This document shows, piece by piece, positions 29,129 through 38,445 of a DNA stretch of 64,000 nucleotides. Made by a program: the position numbers and the translations under genes. Source of the stretch: a bacterium (lineage in GTDB: Bacteria; Verrucomicrobiota; Kiritimatiellia; CAIKKV01; CAITUY01); NCBI GenBank assembly GCA_037143175.1, contig JBAWZF010000001.1:1-64000 (forward strand), given 5' to 3'. The notes under the pieces were generated by a model that ran no database searches, was not told where the DNA came from, and was given only the letters and a program-made list of their open reading frames with translations. The number at the start of each line of letters is the position of its first letter. Within the stretch, counting starts at the first letter, position 1.

Positions 29129-30160
29129 TTAAATCGTCATCAAAACTCTCGTCGGAAGGCCTAATGGTTGAGCGGGTATTGAAAAATGCGGCTCGTATTT
29201 CCTGATGCAAGCCACCAAACGGGCGGAATCTGCGGTGAGTGGCTCAAGTGGAGGGGGCGCCGTTTTGCAGGCTTCCATGGCATAGGGACAGCGGGTGTGG
29301 AAACGACAGCCGGATGGCGGGTTTGTGGATGAAGGAATATCCCCCCGGAGAATGGTTCTCTTTCTCTTGTCTCCCAGCGGGACCGGCACAGCCGAAATGA
29401 GCGCGCGTGAATAGGGGTGTGCAGGGTGATCAAGAACCTCGGATGCCGGGCCGGTTTCGACTACCACGCCCAGATACATGACCACCACCCGATCGGCAAT
29501 GTGCCGGATCACCCCTAGATCATGGGAAATGAACAGGTAGGCAAGGTTGTGGGAGGTGCGTAGATCTTTCAGTAGATTTAAAACCTGAGCGCGGACAGAG
29601 ACGTCGAGGGCGCTGACGGCCTCATCGCAGATCACAAGTTCAGGGCGTACCGCGATGGCGCGGGCAATACTGATACGTTGCCGTTGTCCGCCTGAAAACT
29701 CATGGGGATAGCGATGCAGTCCGCTAGGTTCCATCCCCACCTCATGGAGCAGCCGTACAGCTGCTGTTTCGCGGTCACGAGGGCGGATCAGTTTCTGTTG
29801 GAGCAGGCCTTCCGTAATAATCTCCTGAATGGTCATGCGCGGGTTCAGGGAGGAATAGGGATCCTGAAAAACCATTTGGATCCGGCGGCGGAGGGGCATG
29901 CTGTCCTGATGCCGGGAGGGCCAGAGCGAGGTGCCTCCTAAATGGATGGTGCCGGACTTTTTGGGCTCCAATCCCATCACTGTCCGGCCCAGGGTCGTTT
30001 TGCCGCAGCCTGATTCTCCCACCAGGCCCACGGTCTCGCCTGATTCAATTGTCAACGACACTCCATCCACGGCATGGATATGCCCGATGGTGCGGGAGAA
30101 CACTCCGCTCCTGATCGGGAACCATGTCTTGAGATCTTGAATTTGGAGTAGCGGGGGCAT
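29129..30160 (-). CDS. Oligopeptide ABC transporter ATP-binding protein (OppF/DppF type)
   Basis: 343 residues. Walker A GESGCGKTTL (about 44-53), signature FSGGQRQRISIARAI, Walker B ELVICDEAVSALDVS, followed by the oligopeptide-type C-terminal motif CRFHTRCPYAMEAC whose cysteines can bind a cluster. It energises a peptide importer. It is the last gene of a three-gene run (permease, OppD, OppF) and starts 3 bases after the OppD stop. No substrate-binding protein is encoded next to it. Confidence 0.92.
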   Translation of the reverse strand: MPPLLQIQDLKTWFPIRSGVFSRTIGHIHAVDGVSLTIESGETVGLVGESGCGKTTLGRTVMGLEPKKSGTIHLGGTSLWPSRHQDSMPLRRRIQMVFQDPYSSLNPRMTIQEIITEGLLQQKLIRPRDRETAAVRLLHEVGMEPSGLHRYPHEFSGGQRQRISIARAIAVRPELVICDEAVSALDVSVRAQVLNLLKDLRTSHNLAYLFISHDLGVIRHIADRVVVMYLGVVVETGPASEVLDHPAHPYSRALISAVPVPLGDKRKRTILRGDIPSSTNPPSGCRFHTRCPYAMEACKTAPPPLEPLTADSARLVACIRKYEPHFSIPAQPLGLPTRVLMTI

Positions 30161-30162
30161 GG

Positions 30163-31155
30163 TTATTTTGAGATTTGAGATTTGAGATCTGAAGTTTCAG
30201 AGAGGAAGCAGGCGGAACGGTGGTTGGGGGTCACATTATAGAGTGGGGGGAGTTCCTGGCGGCAGCGGGGGAAAGCATATTTGCAGCGGTCTGCAAAACG
30301 GCAACCTGCCGGATAGGCGAGCGGGGAGGGGACTTGCCCCTCAATAGATGATAATCGTTCTGAACGACTTGTCAGGCTGATGACGGATTCGAGGAGTGCC
30401 TGAGTATAGGGATGGGCTGGATTTTTGAATAGATCGTGACGCGGGCCTTCCTCTACAATTTTGGCCGCATACATGACTAATATCCGGTCACACATCTCCC
30501 AAACCACCCCTAGATCATGGGTGATAATCAGCAGGGACGTGTCCTTACTTTTCATTTCCAGAAGGAGGTCCAGTATCTGGGCCTGGATGGTGACATCCAG
30601 GGCGGTAGTCGGTTCGTCCGCAATAATGAGTGAAGGCTCCAGCATCAGGGCCATGGCAATCATGACGCGCTGGAGCATGCCCCCGGAGAGCTGATAGGGA
30701 TAAGCACGCATCCGTTCCTCGGGATCAGGAAGGCCAACTTTTCTAAGCCAATCCAGAGAGATGTTTTTAGCGGATTGATGATCAATATTCAGATGGAGTT
30801 GGAGAGTTTCAATCAGTTGAGCGCCGATCGTATGAAGGGGGGAGAGGGCGGCCTGGGGTTCCTGGAAGATCACGCTGATTCGTCGGCCCCGGATGGTTTG
30901 CAGTTCGGAGGCAGGCAGGCGCAGGAGATCACGCCCTTCAAATAAGACTTTGCCCGACAGGATCCGCCCTGGCGGCATGGGGATCAAGCGGAGCAGGCTC
31001 AGAGCGGTTACTGATTTCCCGCAGCCGGATTCGCCGACCAGACCGACGACTTCCCCCTGCCCGATAGAAAACGATACGTTTTCCGCCGCCGTGAGGGTGC
31101 CTTCATCCGTGTCGAATGCCACGCTCAGATTTTGTATATCCAGTAAGGTACTCAT
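30163..31155 (-). CDS. Oligopeptide ABC transporter ATP-binding protein (OppD/DppD type)
   Basis: 330 residues. Walker A GESGCGKSVTAL, signature QLSGGMLQRVMIAMAL, Walker B LIIADEPTTALDVT, and the C-terminal CRFADRCKYAFPRC block. The extreme C-terminus (DLKSQISK) comes from a GAGATTT repeat and looks like a read-through tail. Its start overlaps the permease stop by one base (TAATG). It pairs with OppF to form the motor heterodimer. Confidence 0.92.
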   Translation of the reverse strand: MSTLLDIQNLSVAFDTDEGTLTAAENVSFSIGQGEVVGLVGESGCGKSVTALSLLRLIPMPPGRILSGKVLFEGRDLLRLPASELQTIRGRRISVIFQEPQAALSPLHTIGAQLIETLQLHLNIDHQSAKNISLDWLRKVGLPDPEERMRAYPYQLSGGMLQRVMIAMALMLEPSLIIADEPTTALDVTIQAQILDLLLEMKSKDTSLLIITHDLGVVWEMCDRILVMYAAKIVEEGPRHDLFKNPAHPYTQALLESVISLTSRSERLSSIEGQVPSPLAYPAGCRFADRCKYAFPRCRQELPPLYNVTPNHRSACFLSETSDLKSQISK

Positions 31156-32750
31156 TATTCAAATTTGGTTTTCGGTCTGGGATCATAGACATTCCGGATG
31201 CCTTCTCCCACAAAAACCCCAAGCAGCATGACGATAAACAGGGCGAGGGCCGGATAGAGGATCAGCCACCAGGCCCATCTGAATTGCTGGGCCTGTTGCA
31301 GCAATTCGCCCCAGCTGGGCGTGGGGGGCGGCAAGCCGAAGCCCAGATAATCCAGCGCGGCCAGTGAGCCGATGGCCCCGACCAGATTGAAGGGAAAAAA
31401 GGTGATGAGGGGGGTGAGGGAGTTGGGCAGGATGTGGCGGAAGATAATGGTGCGGTGCGGGAGTCCCAAAGATCGGGCGGCCTCGACAAACGGCAGATGC
31501 CGCAGCCGCAGGAATTCCGCCCGGATGTAGTAGGAGATCCCTATCCAGTTGAAGATCGCGTAACAGATCAGCAATAACATGAAGCCGCGCCCGTAAACAG
31601 CGCCCAGCAGAATCATCACATAGAGAAAGGGCAGGGCACTCCATATCTCAGTGAAGCGCTGCCCAAGCATATCCACATGATTCCCGAAATACCCCTGAAT
31701 GGCGCCCAGAGCGGTGCCTAGAAACATGGCGAGGATGACCAGAAGAAAGCCAAAGGTTAAAGAGGTGCGCAATCCATAGAGAATGCGGGCAAGCACATCG
31801 CGTCCTGAGCTGTCGATCCCCATCCAGTGTCCTTTGATAGGCGGGTAGGGCCAGCGCACTTCAGATTTTGTCGCGGTGATGGTGTAGGACGTGCCCTTGA
31901 TATCTATAATACACGGGGGGACAGCATTGCTGAGCCCTGCGGCGGCGAAAGCGGTAAGTTCGGATTGTGTTTCCGGCGAGAGAGCCGTCCATTCAGAAAA
32001 GGAAGAGACGGAGAGTTCCATTTGGTCATTCCATCCCATGGTGCCATGGGGGAGTGTGGAGCGATCTGATTTTTCACGGAGGGTAAGTCTAATGGTGGCC
32101 GGGGCGGTTTCGCGGGGGGTGAATTCTGGAAGAGAGAGTTCTGACTCCACGGAGGGATTCGCAAGACGGACGGTTGTGGCGCTGATGGCCGGGGCCGCCT
32201 GGTTTTGCAGTCGAATGGTGATGGCTTCCTTGATGGCGGTGGGGAGGCTCCAGATGTTGGTGAAGGCCTGGCCGCGTAGGGCCTCCGTGCTGGACTCAAA
32301 GAAAAACGCCGTGTTGGCAGAGCGGGTGATGGTGAGCTCGGGTGATAAGGTGACAGAGGCCACATGTGGTTCGGGGCGGAAGGCTAATGTCACCGCCTCG
32401 GGTAGGGGGATGGAGGCGGTGGGGACATTCTCATAGGGGCCATAGGGAATAAGCGGGAAGATCATGAAATTGCCGGGATGATCTTTGAAGAGGGGTTGGG
32501 ATTGAATCTGCTTGTAGTCCGGTCGGGTCTGGCGCCCGTTTTGAAGGAAAGTGTCTTCCGGGTAGAAGCGGACGAGAGGGATATAGTAATGGCCGTCAAA
32601 GCGGACCAAAAGGGGTGTATTGTTGCAGATGACCTCTGCAACGAGGCTGATCAGGTACAATGAAGTGAGGATCCAGAGCGACCACCATGCGCGGCGTAGC
32701 TGCCGAAACCGACGCCACCGCTTTATTGTCACTGGATTCCAATCAATCAT
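31155..32750 (-). CDS. YejE/OppC-like peptide ABC permease with a large periplasmic insertion
   Basis: 531 residues, against about 300-340 for the family. Membrane segment 1 is near 20-42; next comes a YejE-like stretch (TPLLVRFDGHYYIPLVRFYP, IPYGPYEN). About 210 residues then intervene, Ser/Thr-rich with beta-type patterns (VTLSPELTITRSANTAFFFE), before the normal permease core resumes at MGIDSSGRDVLARILYGLRT. The core has the EAA loop (EAARSLGLPHRTIIFRHILP) and five membrane helices. The start at 32750 was chosen over 32804 since the latter adds an unconvincing leader. The insert may be a lectin-like binding domain replacing a separate binding protein; that is inference. Its promoter would be shared with the divergent Wzm gene. 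Confidence 0.82.
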   Translation of the reverse strand: MIDWNPVTIKRWRRFRQLRRAWWSLWILTSLYLISLVAEVICNNTPLLVRFDGHYYIPLVRFYPEDTFLQNGRQTRPDYKQIQSQPLFKDHPGNFMIFPLIPYGPYENVPTASIPLPEAVTLAFRPEPHVASVTLSPELTITRSANTAFFFESSTEALRGQAFTNIWSLPTAIKEAITIRLQNQAAPAISATTVRLANPSVESELSLPEFTPRETAPATIRLTLREKSDRSTLPHGTMGWNDQMELSVSSFSEWTALSPETQSELTAFAAAGLSNAVPPCIIDIKGTSYTITATKSEVRWPYPPIKGHWMGIDSSGRDVLARILYGLRTSLTFGFLLVILAMFLGTALGAIQGYFGNHVDMLGQRFTEIWSALPFLYVMILLGAVYGRGFMLLLICYAIFNWIGISYYIRAEFLRLRHLPFVEAARSLGLPHRTIIFRHILPNSLTPLITFFPFNLVGAIGSLAALDYLGFGLPPPTPSWGELLQQAQQFRWAWWLILYPALALFIVMLLGVFVGEGIRNVYDPRPKTKFE

Positions 32751-32863
32751 GGCGGTGGATTGTAACGGCCTCAGTTTTAAAAGAAAGACTGAATGGTTAC
32801 CCAAATTTCGGGGCAGTATTCGGGATTGTTTTCAATGGGCACTCCGCATACACTCTCGCCCCT

Positions 32864-33649
32864 ATGATTGGGTTGGTTAAAGATATTTATGCGCGCCGTG
32901 ATCTGCTCTCCATGCTGGTGATCCGGAACGTCAAGATCCGCTATAAGGAATCGGTTCTGGGGTTTCTGTGGACTCTGTTGGGGCCGGTTTTCCTGATTGC
33001 CATCTATGGTGTTTTCATGAAGATCATCATGAAATTCCCCATGCCCATGGAAGTGCTGGTGTCGGGAATCTTTGTTTGGCAGTACCTTGCCATGTGTCTG
33101 GGGGATTCCTCCTTTGCCATTATCGGCAATGCGAATCTGGTCAAAAAGGCCTGTTTCCCGCGAGTGCTGTTGCCGCTGTCCATTGTCTTGGCCAATTTTG
33201 TAAACTTCCTGTTATCCCTGTTGGTGATGATGGTTTATTTACTTTTCATGGGCCCGCATCTCGGGGGCATTGCCTGGCTTCCTTTGGCTTTAGTGGCCCA
33301 TCTGACGCTCTGTACGGGCATTAGTCTGGCGTTGAGCGCCTTGAATGTATTCTTCCGGGATGTTCAACATTTGACCGGCATCTTTACGATGGCGTGGTTT
33401 TTCCTGACCCCGGTGGTATATGACATTTCCATGATTGCTCCTATTACCGATAAGCATCCGATTCTCGGGCAGTTGTATTTTTTGAATCCCATGGCTGGCA
33501 TTTTGGCGCTCTATCGCTCCGCTTTGCTGGGTAACCCGCTGCCCTCGCTTTCCTTAATCATGCTTTCAGTGGGGATGACCGCTGTGGTTTTTGTAGCCGG
33601 AATTATTATTTTCCAAAAACTTCAACCTGGATTTTCAGATGAGCTGTAA
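32864..33649 (+). CDS. ABC-2 type polysaccharide export permease (Wzm type)
   Basis: 261 residues from the ATG at 32864 (MIGLVKDIYARRDLLSMLVI); upstream in-frame starts overlap the neighbouring permease gene. It begins with the amphipathic KDIYARRDLLSMLVIRNVKI and KESVLGFLWTLLGPVFL, as in Wzm/TagG permeases, then five to six membrane helices. With the next gene it forms an exporter for an O-antigen-like or other lipid-linked polysaccharide. Its stop overlaps the ATPase gene start region. Confidence 0.88.
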   Translation: MIGLVKDIYARRDLLSMLVIRNVKIRYKESVLGFLWTLLGPVFLIAIYGVFMKIIMKFPMPMEVLVSGIFVWQYLAMCLGDSSFAIIGNANLVKKACFPRVLLPLSIVLANFVNFLLSLLVMMVYLLFMGPHLGGIAWLPLALVAHLTLCTGISLALSALNVFFRDVQHLTGIFTMAWFFLTPVVYDISMIAPITDKHPILGQLYFLNPMAGILALYRSALLGNPLPSLSLIMLSVGMTAVVFVAGIIIFQKLQPGFSDEL

Positions 33650-33650
33650 C

Positions 33651-34838
33651 ATGAGTGATATTGCCATACAGGTTGAGGGCGTGGGAAAACGGTTCCGGTT
33701 GAGGAGTTCCGGTGGCCGCACCTTGAAGTCCATGGTAATGGATATGATCCATAAGCCCGGAAGTGAACGCGACTTATGGGCGTTGAAGGACGTGAATTTC
33801 ACCGTCGAACGCGGCACCACGCTGGGGTTGATCGGTGCCAATGGGGCGGGTAAGAGCACGCTGCTGTCTGTTTTGGCTGGCACCATGATGCCCACCGAGG
33901 GCAAAATCAAGACCACGGGTGTGATTTCCTCTTTGCTTGAATTGGGCGCAGGTTTCCATCCCGACCTGACAGGGCGTGAAAATGTCTTTCTGGCCGGAGC
34001 CATCATGGGGTTAACGCGGCAACAAATGACCCGTCGGTTTGATGCCATTCTCAACTTTGCCGACATTGGCACCTTTATTGACCAACCCGTGAAACATTAT
34101 TCGTCCGGAATGTATGTCCGGCTGGGCTTTGCGGTGGCGGTGGAGGTGGATCCGGATATTTTGCTGGTGGATGAGGTGCTGGCTGTTGGGGATGCCTCTT
34201 TTCAGCGCAAATGTCTGCGGCGGATGTCTGAATTCCGGGACCAGAAGAAGACGATGTTGATCATCTCGCATGATCTGGGAACCATTCAATCTGTGAGTGA
34301 TCAGATTCTTTTTTTAGATCATGGCCGGGTGTTGGGCCATGGTGCCCCGGGGAAAGTGGTGGGGCAGTATGAAAGCTTCTGGCGTAATCAGGCAAGTGCT
34401 GAGCGGAGTCGCGAGTGGGGGACCCGTGAGGTCATTCTGACAGGTGCCGAGTTTTTAGATGCGTCTGGAAATGCCACGACTAAATTCATGTGGGGTGAGC
34501 CCCTCACGGTTCGGTTGGGCTATGAGGTCAAGACTCCGGTAGGTGCTTCAATTTTCGGGTTTGGCATTAGCGACGAGGCTGGTCGGTTGGTTCATGGTAG
34601 CAATACTGAGATTGCGTCTGTGTCGATCCCCGGTTTGACGGGTTCCGGACATGTCGTCTTAAAGATTCCCCATCTGAATCTGGCTCGTGGCACCTATTTC
34701 TTCTCATTTTCTGTTCATTCTGCTGATCACAAGGTGAACTATCATCGCATGGACAATGCCTTCGCGATCGGGGTGGACTCAGTAAAAAACTTTGAAGGAA
34801 TTTGCCACATGCCAAGCGAATGGAGGGTGGAGGGATGA
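33651..34838 (+). CDS. Polysaccharide ABC exporter ATPase with Wzt C-terminal domain
   Basis: 395 residues from the ATG at 33651; an ATG at 33639 is also possible. The ATPase half has GANGAGKSTLLSVLAG, the signature YSSGMYVRLGFAVAVEV and Walker B ILLVDEVLAVGD. From about residue 250 a beta-sandwich of the Wzt carbohydrate-binding type follows (VILTGAEFLDASGNATT, then GTYFFSFSVHSADHKVNYHR). Such domains recognise the finished, capped glycan. The gene couples to Wzm upstream and overlaps the 5' leader of nadC downstream. Confidence 0.9.
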   Translation: MSDIAIQVEGVGKRFRLRSSGGRTLKSMVMDMIHKPGSERDLWALKDVNFTVERGTTLGLIGANGAGKSTLLSVLAGTMMPTEGKIKTTGVISSLLELGAGFHPDLTGRENVFLAGAIMGLTRQQMTRRFDAILNFADIGTFIDQPVKHYSSGMYVRLGFAVAVEVDPDILLVDEVLAVGDASFQRKCLRRMSEFRDQKKTMLIISHDLGTIQSVSDQILFLDHGRVLGHGAPGKVVGQYESFWRNQASAERSREWGTREVILTGAEFLDASGNATTKFMWGEPLTVRLGYEVKTPVGASIFGFGISDEAGRLVHGSNTEIASVSIPGLTGSGHVVLKIPHLNLARGTYFFSFSVHSADHKVNYHRMDNAFAIGVDSVKNFEGICHMPSEWRVEG

Positions 34839-35689
34839 TCAATCTCATTGAAAATCCAGTGGTGCAGGATCTGATTCGTCGGGCGTTGGCTGAGGATATA
34901 GGTTCGGGTGATGTCACGACGTTGTCTGTGGTGCCGGAAACCAGTCAAGGAAAGGCCGTGATCCTGTCTCGCGGGAATTATGTGGTATCCGGAGGTGCGG
35001 TGGCGCAGGCGGTTTTTGCCAGCGTGAACCCTGCGCTCAGGTGCCAATGTCTGATTGCAGATGGGGAAGCGGTCAAGCCGGATCAAGTCCTGATGACGAT
35101 TGAAGGGCCAATTCGAGGCATTCTGACTGGAGAGCGGACCGCGCTGAATTTTATGCAACGGATGACGGGAATTGCTTCGCGTACACATGATTTCGTGGAC
35201 AAAGTGAAACCCTTTGGCACCCGGATACTGGATACCCGTAAGACGGCCCCCACGTTGCGCATTTTTGAAAAATATGCTGTAACCTGTGGGGGAGGAACCA
35301 ATCACCGGATGGGATTGTACGACATGGTGCTCATCAAGGATAACCATCGGCGGCTCTGGCAGGAGGCGGGGATCAGCAATCTTCAGGGGGCGGTGGCGGC
35401 CGCGCGGGCCAAATTCCCAGGCATTCCCGTTGAGGTGGAAGTGGAATCCGAGGAAGAGTTACGCGACGCCATGCGGGCCGCTCCTGAATGGATCATGCTT
35501 GATAACATGTCGCCTGAGCGGATGAAGGCCTGTGTCGCCATTTGTGCAAAGCGATGCAAACTGGAGGCTTCCGGCGGGGTTTCCCTGGAGACGGTTGCGG
35601 CCATTGCGGCTACAGGTGTGGATGCCATCTCCATTGGAGGCCTGACGCATTCCGCGCCGGCGGCGGATTTGTCGCTGGAGATGAAATAA
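34835..35689 (+). CDS. nadC: Nicotinate-nucleotide pyrophosphorylase NadC
   Basis: 284 residues. Converts quinolinate and PRPP to nicotinate mononucleotide in NAD synthesis. Diagnostic segments: EDIGSGDVTTLSVVPE, GERTALNFMQRMTGIASRT, LDTRKTAPTLRIFEKYAVTC, GGGTNHRMGLYDMVLIKDNH and EASGGVSLETVAAIAATGVD. The start at 34835 follows GGAGGG closely. Its stop overlaps the coaX start by one base (TAATG). Confidence 0.95.
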   Translation: MINLIENPVVQDLIRRALAEDIGSGDVTTLSVVPETSQGKAVILSRGNYVVSGGAVAQAVFASVNPALRCQCLIADGEAVKPDQVLMTIEGPIRGILTGERTALNFMQRMTGIASRTHDFVDKVKPFGTRILDTRKTAPTLRIFEKYAVTCGGGTNHRMGLYDMVLIKDNHRRLWQEAGISNLQGAVAAARAKFPGIPVEVEVESEEELRDAMRAAPEWIMLDNMSPERMKACVAICAKRCKLEASGGVSLETVAAIAATGVDAISIGGLTHSAPAADLSLEMK

Positions 35690-36447
35690 TGGACTATTTT
35701 TTCGTTATTGATATTGGCAATACCAGTACCCACATCGGACTGGCTCGCGGGCGGCGGATTCTTCGGCAGGGTCGCATGGCGACGCGTGAGGGGCGTGAAG
35801 AACGTAAAATCATGGCGCTTCTACGGAAATTGGCTGCAGGACGTGTGGTCAAGGCGGCGGTATTGTGTTCAGTGGTACCGGGACTTAATCCGTTATGGAC
35901 GCAGGTGCTTCAGAACCTTTGCGGGAAAGAGCCCTTGCTCGTTGGGTATCGCATTAATTTGAACATCAAGGTGGAATATCCCCAGCCTGAAACCATTGGG
36001 GCGGATCGTTTGGCGGATACGGCTGCTGCTTGGGAGCTTTATCAGTCTGCTGTGATTGTCGCTGATTTCGGAACGGCACTCACTTTCGATGCCGTTACCG
36101 GCGATGGGCGTTATGTGGGCGGGGTCATTGCTCCAGGACTACCCTTGATGACCGATTATCTTGCTGAACGAACGGCATTGCTGCCGGAGATTGAGCTGGA
36201 TGGCAAATTCAAAAATATCGGGCGCTCTACCAGTGAGGCCATGCGGATTGGTGTGGTGGTTGGCTATCGCGGCATGGTTCGGGAAATCCTAAGCCATGTG
36301 AAAGCAGGGATGAAGGAACGTAAGATTCATTTCTGTGCCACGGGCGGGTATGCCGGTTTGGCATTGAAGGGGCTTGATGCTCCTGTGGATATTGTTCCGG
36401 ATTTGACTTTGGACGGTCTGGTTTTATTAAGGGAATTAAACCTCTGA
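35689..36447 (+). CDS. coaX: Type III pantothenate kinase CoaX
   Basis: 252 residues of the ASKHA fold; first step of coenzyme A synthesis. Motifs: VIDIGNTSTHIGLARG (phosphate 1), GADRLADTAAAWEL, and VADFGTALTFDAV (phosphate 2 region). Translational coupling on both sides (TAATG with nadC, TGATG with ruvX) makes nadC-coaX-ruvX one cofactor/RNA operon. No biotin-ligase fusion is present. Confidence 0.94.
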   Translation: MDYFFVIDIGNTSTHIGLARGRRILRQGRMATREGREERKIMALLRKLAAGRVVKAAVLCSVVPGLNPLWTQVLQNLCGKEPLLVGYRINLNIKVEYPQPETIGADRLADTAAAWELYQSAVIVADFGTALTFDAVTGDGRYVGGVIAPGLPLMTDYLAERTALLPEIELDGKFKNIGRSTSEAMRIGVVVGYRGMVREILSHVKAGMKERKIHFCATGGYAGLALKGLDAPVDIVPDLTLDGLVLLRELNL

Positions 36448-36896
36448 TGACAGGACGCATTCTAGGTGTAGATTACGGGACGAAGCGCGTGGGAATTGCG
36501 ATCAGCGACCCCATGGCCATGCTGGCGACCCCGCTTTCTGTGGAAACGGTCCAGTCGGTTGAAGAAGCGATCACGGCGGTGTGCCGGATTGCCCGTGACC
36601 GTGGCGTGGTCAAAATTGTGGTGGGTATCCCCATCAATATGAATGGATCCAGTGGGCCAATGGCTTTGGAAGCGGGAAAGTTTGTCGAGTTATTGCGAAC
36701 GGCGAGCGGTTTGCCGGTGGATATTACCGATGAACGGTTAAGTACCAGCCTGGTGGAACGGATGCTGCTAGAAGCGGATGTGTCCCGCGAGCGGCGCAAG
36801 GAGGTTCGTGATAAGTTGGCGGCCCAGGTCATCTTGCAGGGCTATCTGGATACTAAGGCCGAAGCGAATTACGTTCATGATCCGGATGATTATTGA
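36447..36896 (+). CDS. ruvX: Pre-16S rRNA nuclease / Holliday-junction resolvase-like RuvX (YqgF)
   Basis: 149 residues of RNase H fold. LGVDYGTKRVGIAISDP carries the first catalytic Asp, VVGIPINMNG the second block, and DERLSTSLVERMLLEADVSR the third. In E. coli YqgF processes the 5' end of 16S rRNA. The start overlaps coaX by one base. Its last 44 bases overlap the 3' end of the opposite-strand phosphoesterase gene. Confidence 0.94.
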   Translation: MTGRILGVDYGTKRVGIAISDPMAMLATPLSVETVQSVEEAITAVCRIARDRGVVKIVVGIPINMNGSSGPMALEAGKFVELLRTASGLPVDITDERLSTSLVERMLLEADVSRERRKEVRDKLAAQVILQGYLDTKAEANYVHDPDDY

Positions 36897-38355
36897 GTTC
36901 CAGTGACAGGCCGCGGACTCGAATGTTTCCTCGAAATTTTCCACGGATTTGAACCTGTATCGTTTTTCCGCCAGCGGGAATAGTGAATGTCTGCCGAGTT
37001 CTCATCCATCCATCAGCCCGTGCCAGTAAAGGTTCTTTTACAGCAAAATGTTGATTCGTTATGAGACCACAACCATCCTGCCGGATGAGCGTGACGGCCA
37101 CGATGATGGTTCCGGCGAAGCTGGCTCCCTTTTCAAATAATCCACTCATGCTCCAACTCTGGCCGGGATCCACCTGAACGAGAGGGGCAGAGAGTGTGAG
37201 CCCGGCATCGGCCGATTCAGATTCAAGTTGGAGGCAGTACCCCTCTTTTTTCAAGGGGATGACCGACGCTTTTTGCTGCCGGGAATCACCCAGCTGAATT
37301 TGCCATCCGGGAATGATTTGTCCTGACAGGATGGGATTGTGGTGTTGTGGTAGAAGATTGGTTTTGGCGGAGAAGTTGGTGGCGACGATGATGGGCGATG
37401 CGGCGCCTAAAATTGCCCGGTAATCCTTTTGTTCGCGCCAAATCCAAAGAGCCGCAATGATTGAAAGAGCCACCATGATAATGGCGGACGAAAAAAGGAA
37501 TTTCCAGTGACGGATCGAGCGTCTCAGGGATGTGATGTCCTGCATGGCTACGGCAGGGCGGGCTGCTTTTTCAGGTGCGGTGGGGGGAGTGAAGTCCAGC
37601 CTTTGACGTAATGGGAGGGTCTGGGCCAGAGGGTCAAGCTTGAGCAAAGCGCAACGTTTGGGGTCGAGTCCTGAGCGGATCAACGTGGAACGATAACTAT
37701 CCAGATCAAAGGGAATACGGCGCCAGAATACAGCCCGTGCCTCGGTGTCATAAATGCAGTAGCTGGCTCTCGGATCGCCATCTCGCGAACAACCGACCGA
37801 CCCGACGTTGACGAAATAACGTTTCCCGGGTTCAAGCTCGAAATCCTGAGGGACTGCCAGTCTGGGGATACCGCTTGGCCCCATCAGGAAAAAGGAGGGT
37901 TCATGCGTGTGGCCGGCTAATAAAAGTGGGGCTTCCACCGCTTTCCAGGAGGGGAGTGCATCTTCAGGGTTCAGCACATATTCAAAGCTGGCTGGGCGGG
38001 AAAATTCACCGTGCACGCACTGAAAACCATTACCGATCAGGGTGAGTGGAAACGACGATAAAAATGCGGAGGCCTTGCGGTTGAGTTTGGAGGCCGTCCA
38101 CCGGATCATTTCCCGGGCATGGGGATTAAAAGAAGAGTCGTCCATACGTCCACTGACGACGGCATCATGGTTACCTAAGACGAAGGCGTCGACATGGGCG
38201 TGCACCTCGTTGAGTACTTCTGCGGGGGATGGGCCATAGCCTATGACATCTCCCAGGCATAGAACGTAGTCGATTTTATTACTTCGAATATCGAGATGAA
38301 CGGCTCGCCAGGCTTGCAGGTTGGCATGGATATCTGAAATAAAGGCATAGCGCAT
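36853..38355 (-). CDS. Membrane-anchored calcineurin-like phosphoesterase with extracytoplasmic beta domain (1)
   Basis: 500 residues. The N-terminal domain (1-240) is a metallophosphoesterase with metal ligands in SDIHANLQA, GDVIGYGPSP, GNHDAV, CVHGEFS and GHTHEP, all intact, and FVNVGSVGCSRDGDPRASYC, as in YfcE-like phosphodiesterases. A linker precedes one membrane helix at about 285-306 (FLFSSAIIMVALSIIAALWI), flanked inside by Arg/Lys. The last ~180 residues look like a beta-sandwich or lectin-like domain (SWSMSGLFEKGASFAGTIIV). The topology should be enzyme in the cytoplasm and the beta domain outside. A paralogue with the same architecture lies 90 bases upstream. The substrate is unknown. 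Confidence 0.8.
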   Translation of the reverse strand: MRYAFISDIHANLQAWRAVHLDIRSNKIDYVLCLGDVIGYGPSPAEVLNEVHAHVDAFVLGNHDAVVSGRMDDSSFNPHAREMIRWTASKLNRKASAFLSSFPLTLIGNGFQCVHGEFSRPASFEYVLNPEDALPSWKAVEAPLLLAGHTHEPSFFLMGPSGIPRLAVPQDFELEPGKRYFVNVGSVGCSRDGDPRASYCIYDTEARAVFWRRIPFDLDSYRSTLIRSGLDPKRCALLKLDPLAQTLPLRQRLDFTPPTAPEKAARPAVAMQDITSLRRSIRHWKFLFSSAIIMVALSIIAALWIWREQKDYRAILGAASPIIVATNFSAKTNLLPQHHNPILSGQIIPGWQIQLGDSRQQKASVIPLKKEGYCLQLESESADAGLTLSAPLVQVDPGQSWSMSGLFEKGASFAGTIIVAVTLIRQDGCGLITNQHFAVKEPLLARADGWMRTRQTFTIPAGGKTIQVQIRGKFRGNIRVRGLSLELNNHPDHERNSLRP

Positions 38356-38445
38356 GCCTAATTACTAGCATAGTATAGCTAATATGTTCAATTAATTAAT
38401 AACCAGTCTGCTGTCTATAGTAATGGGCGATGTGGCGATGGCAGT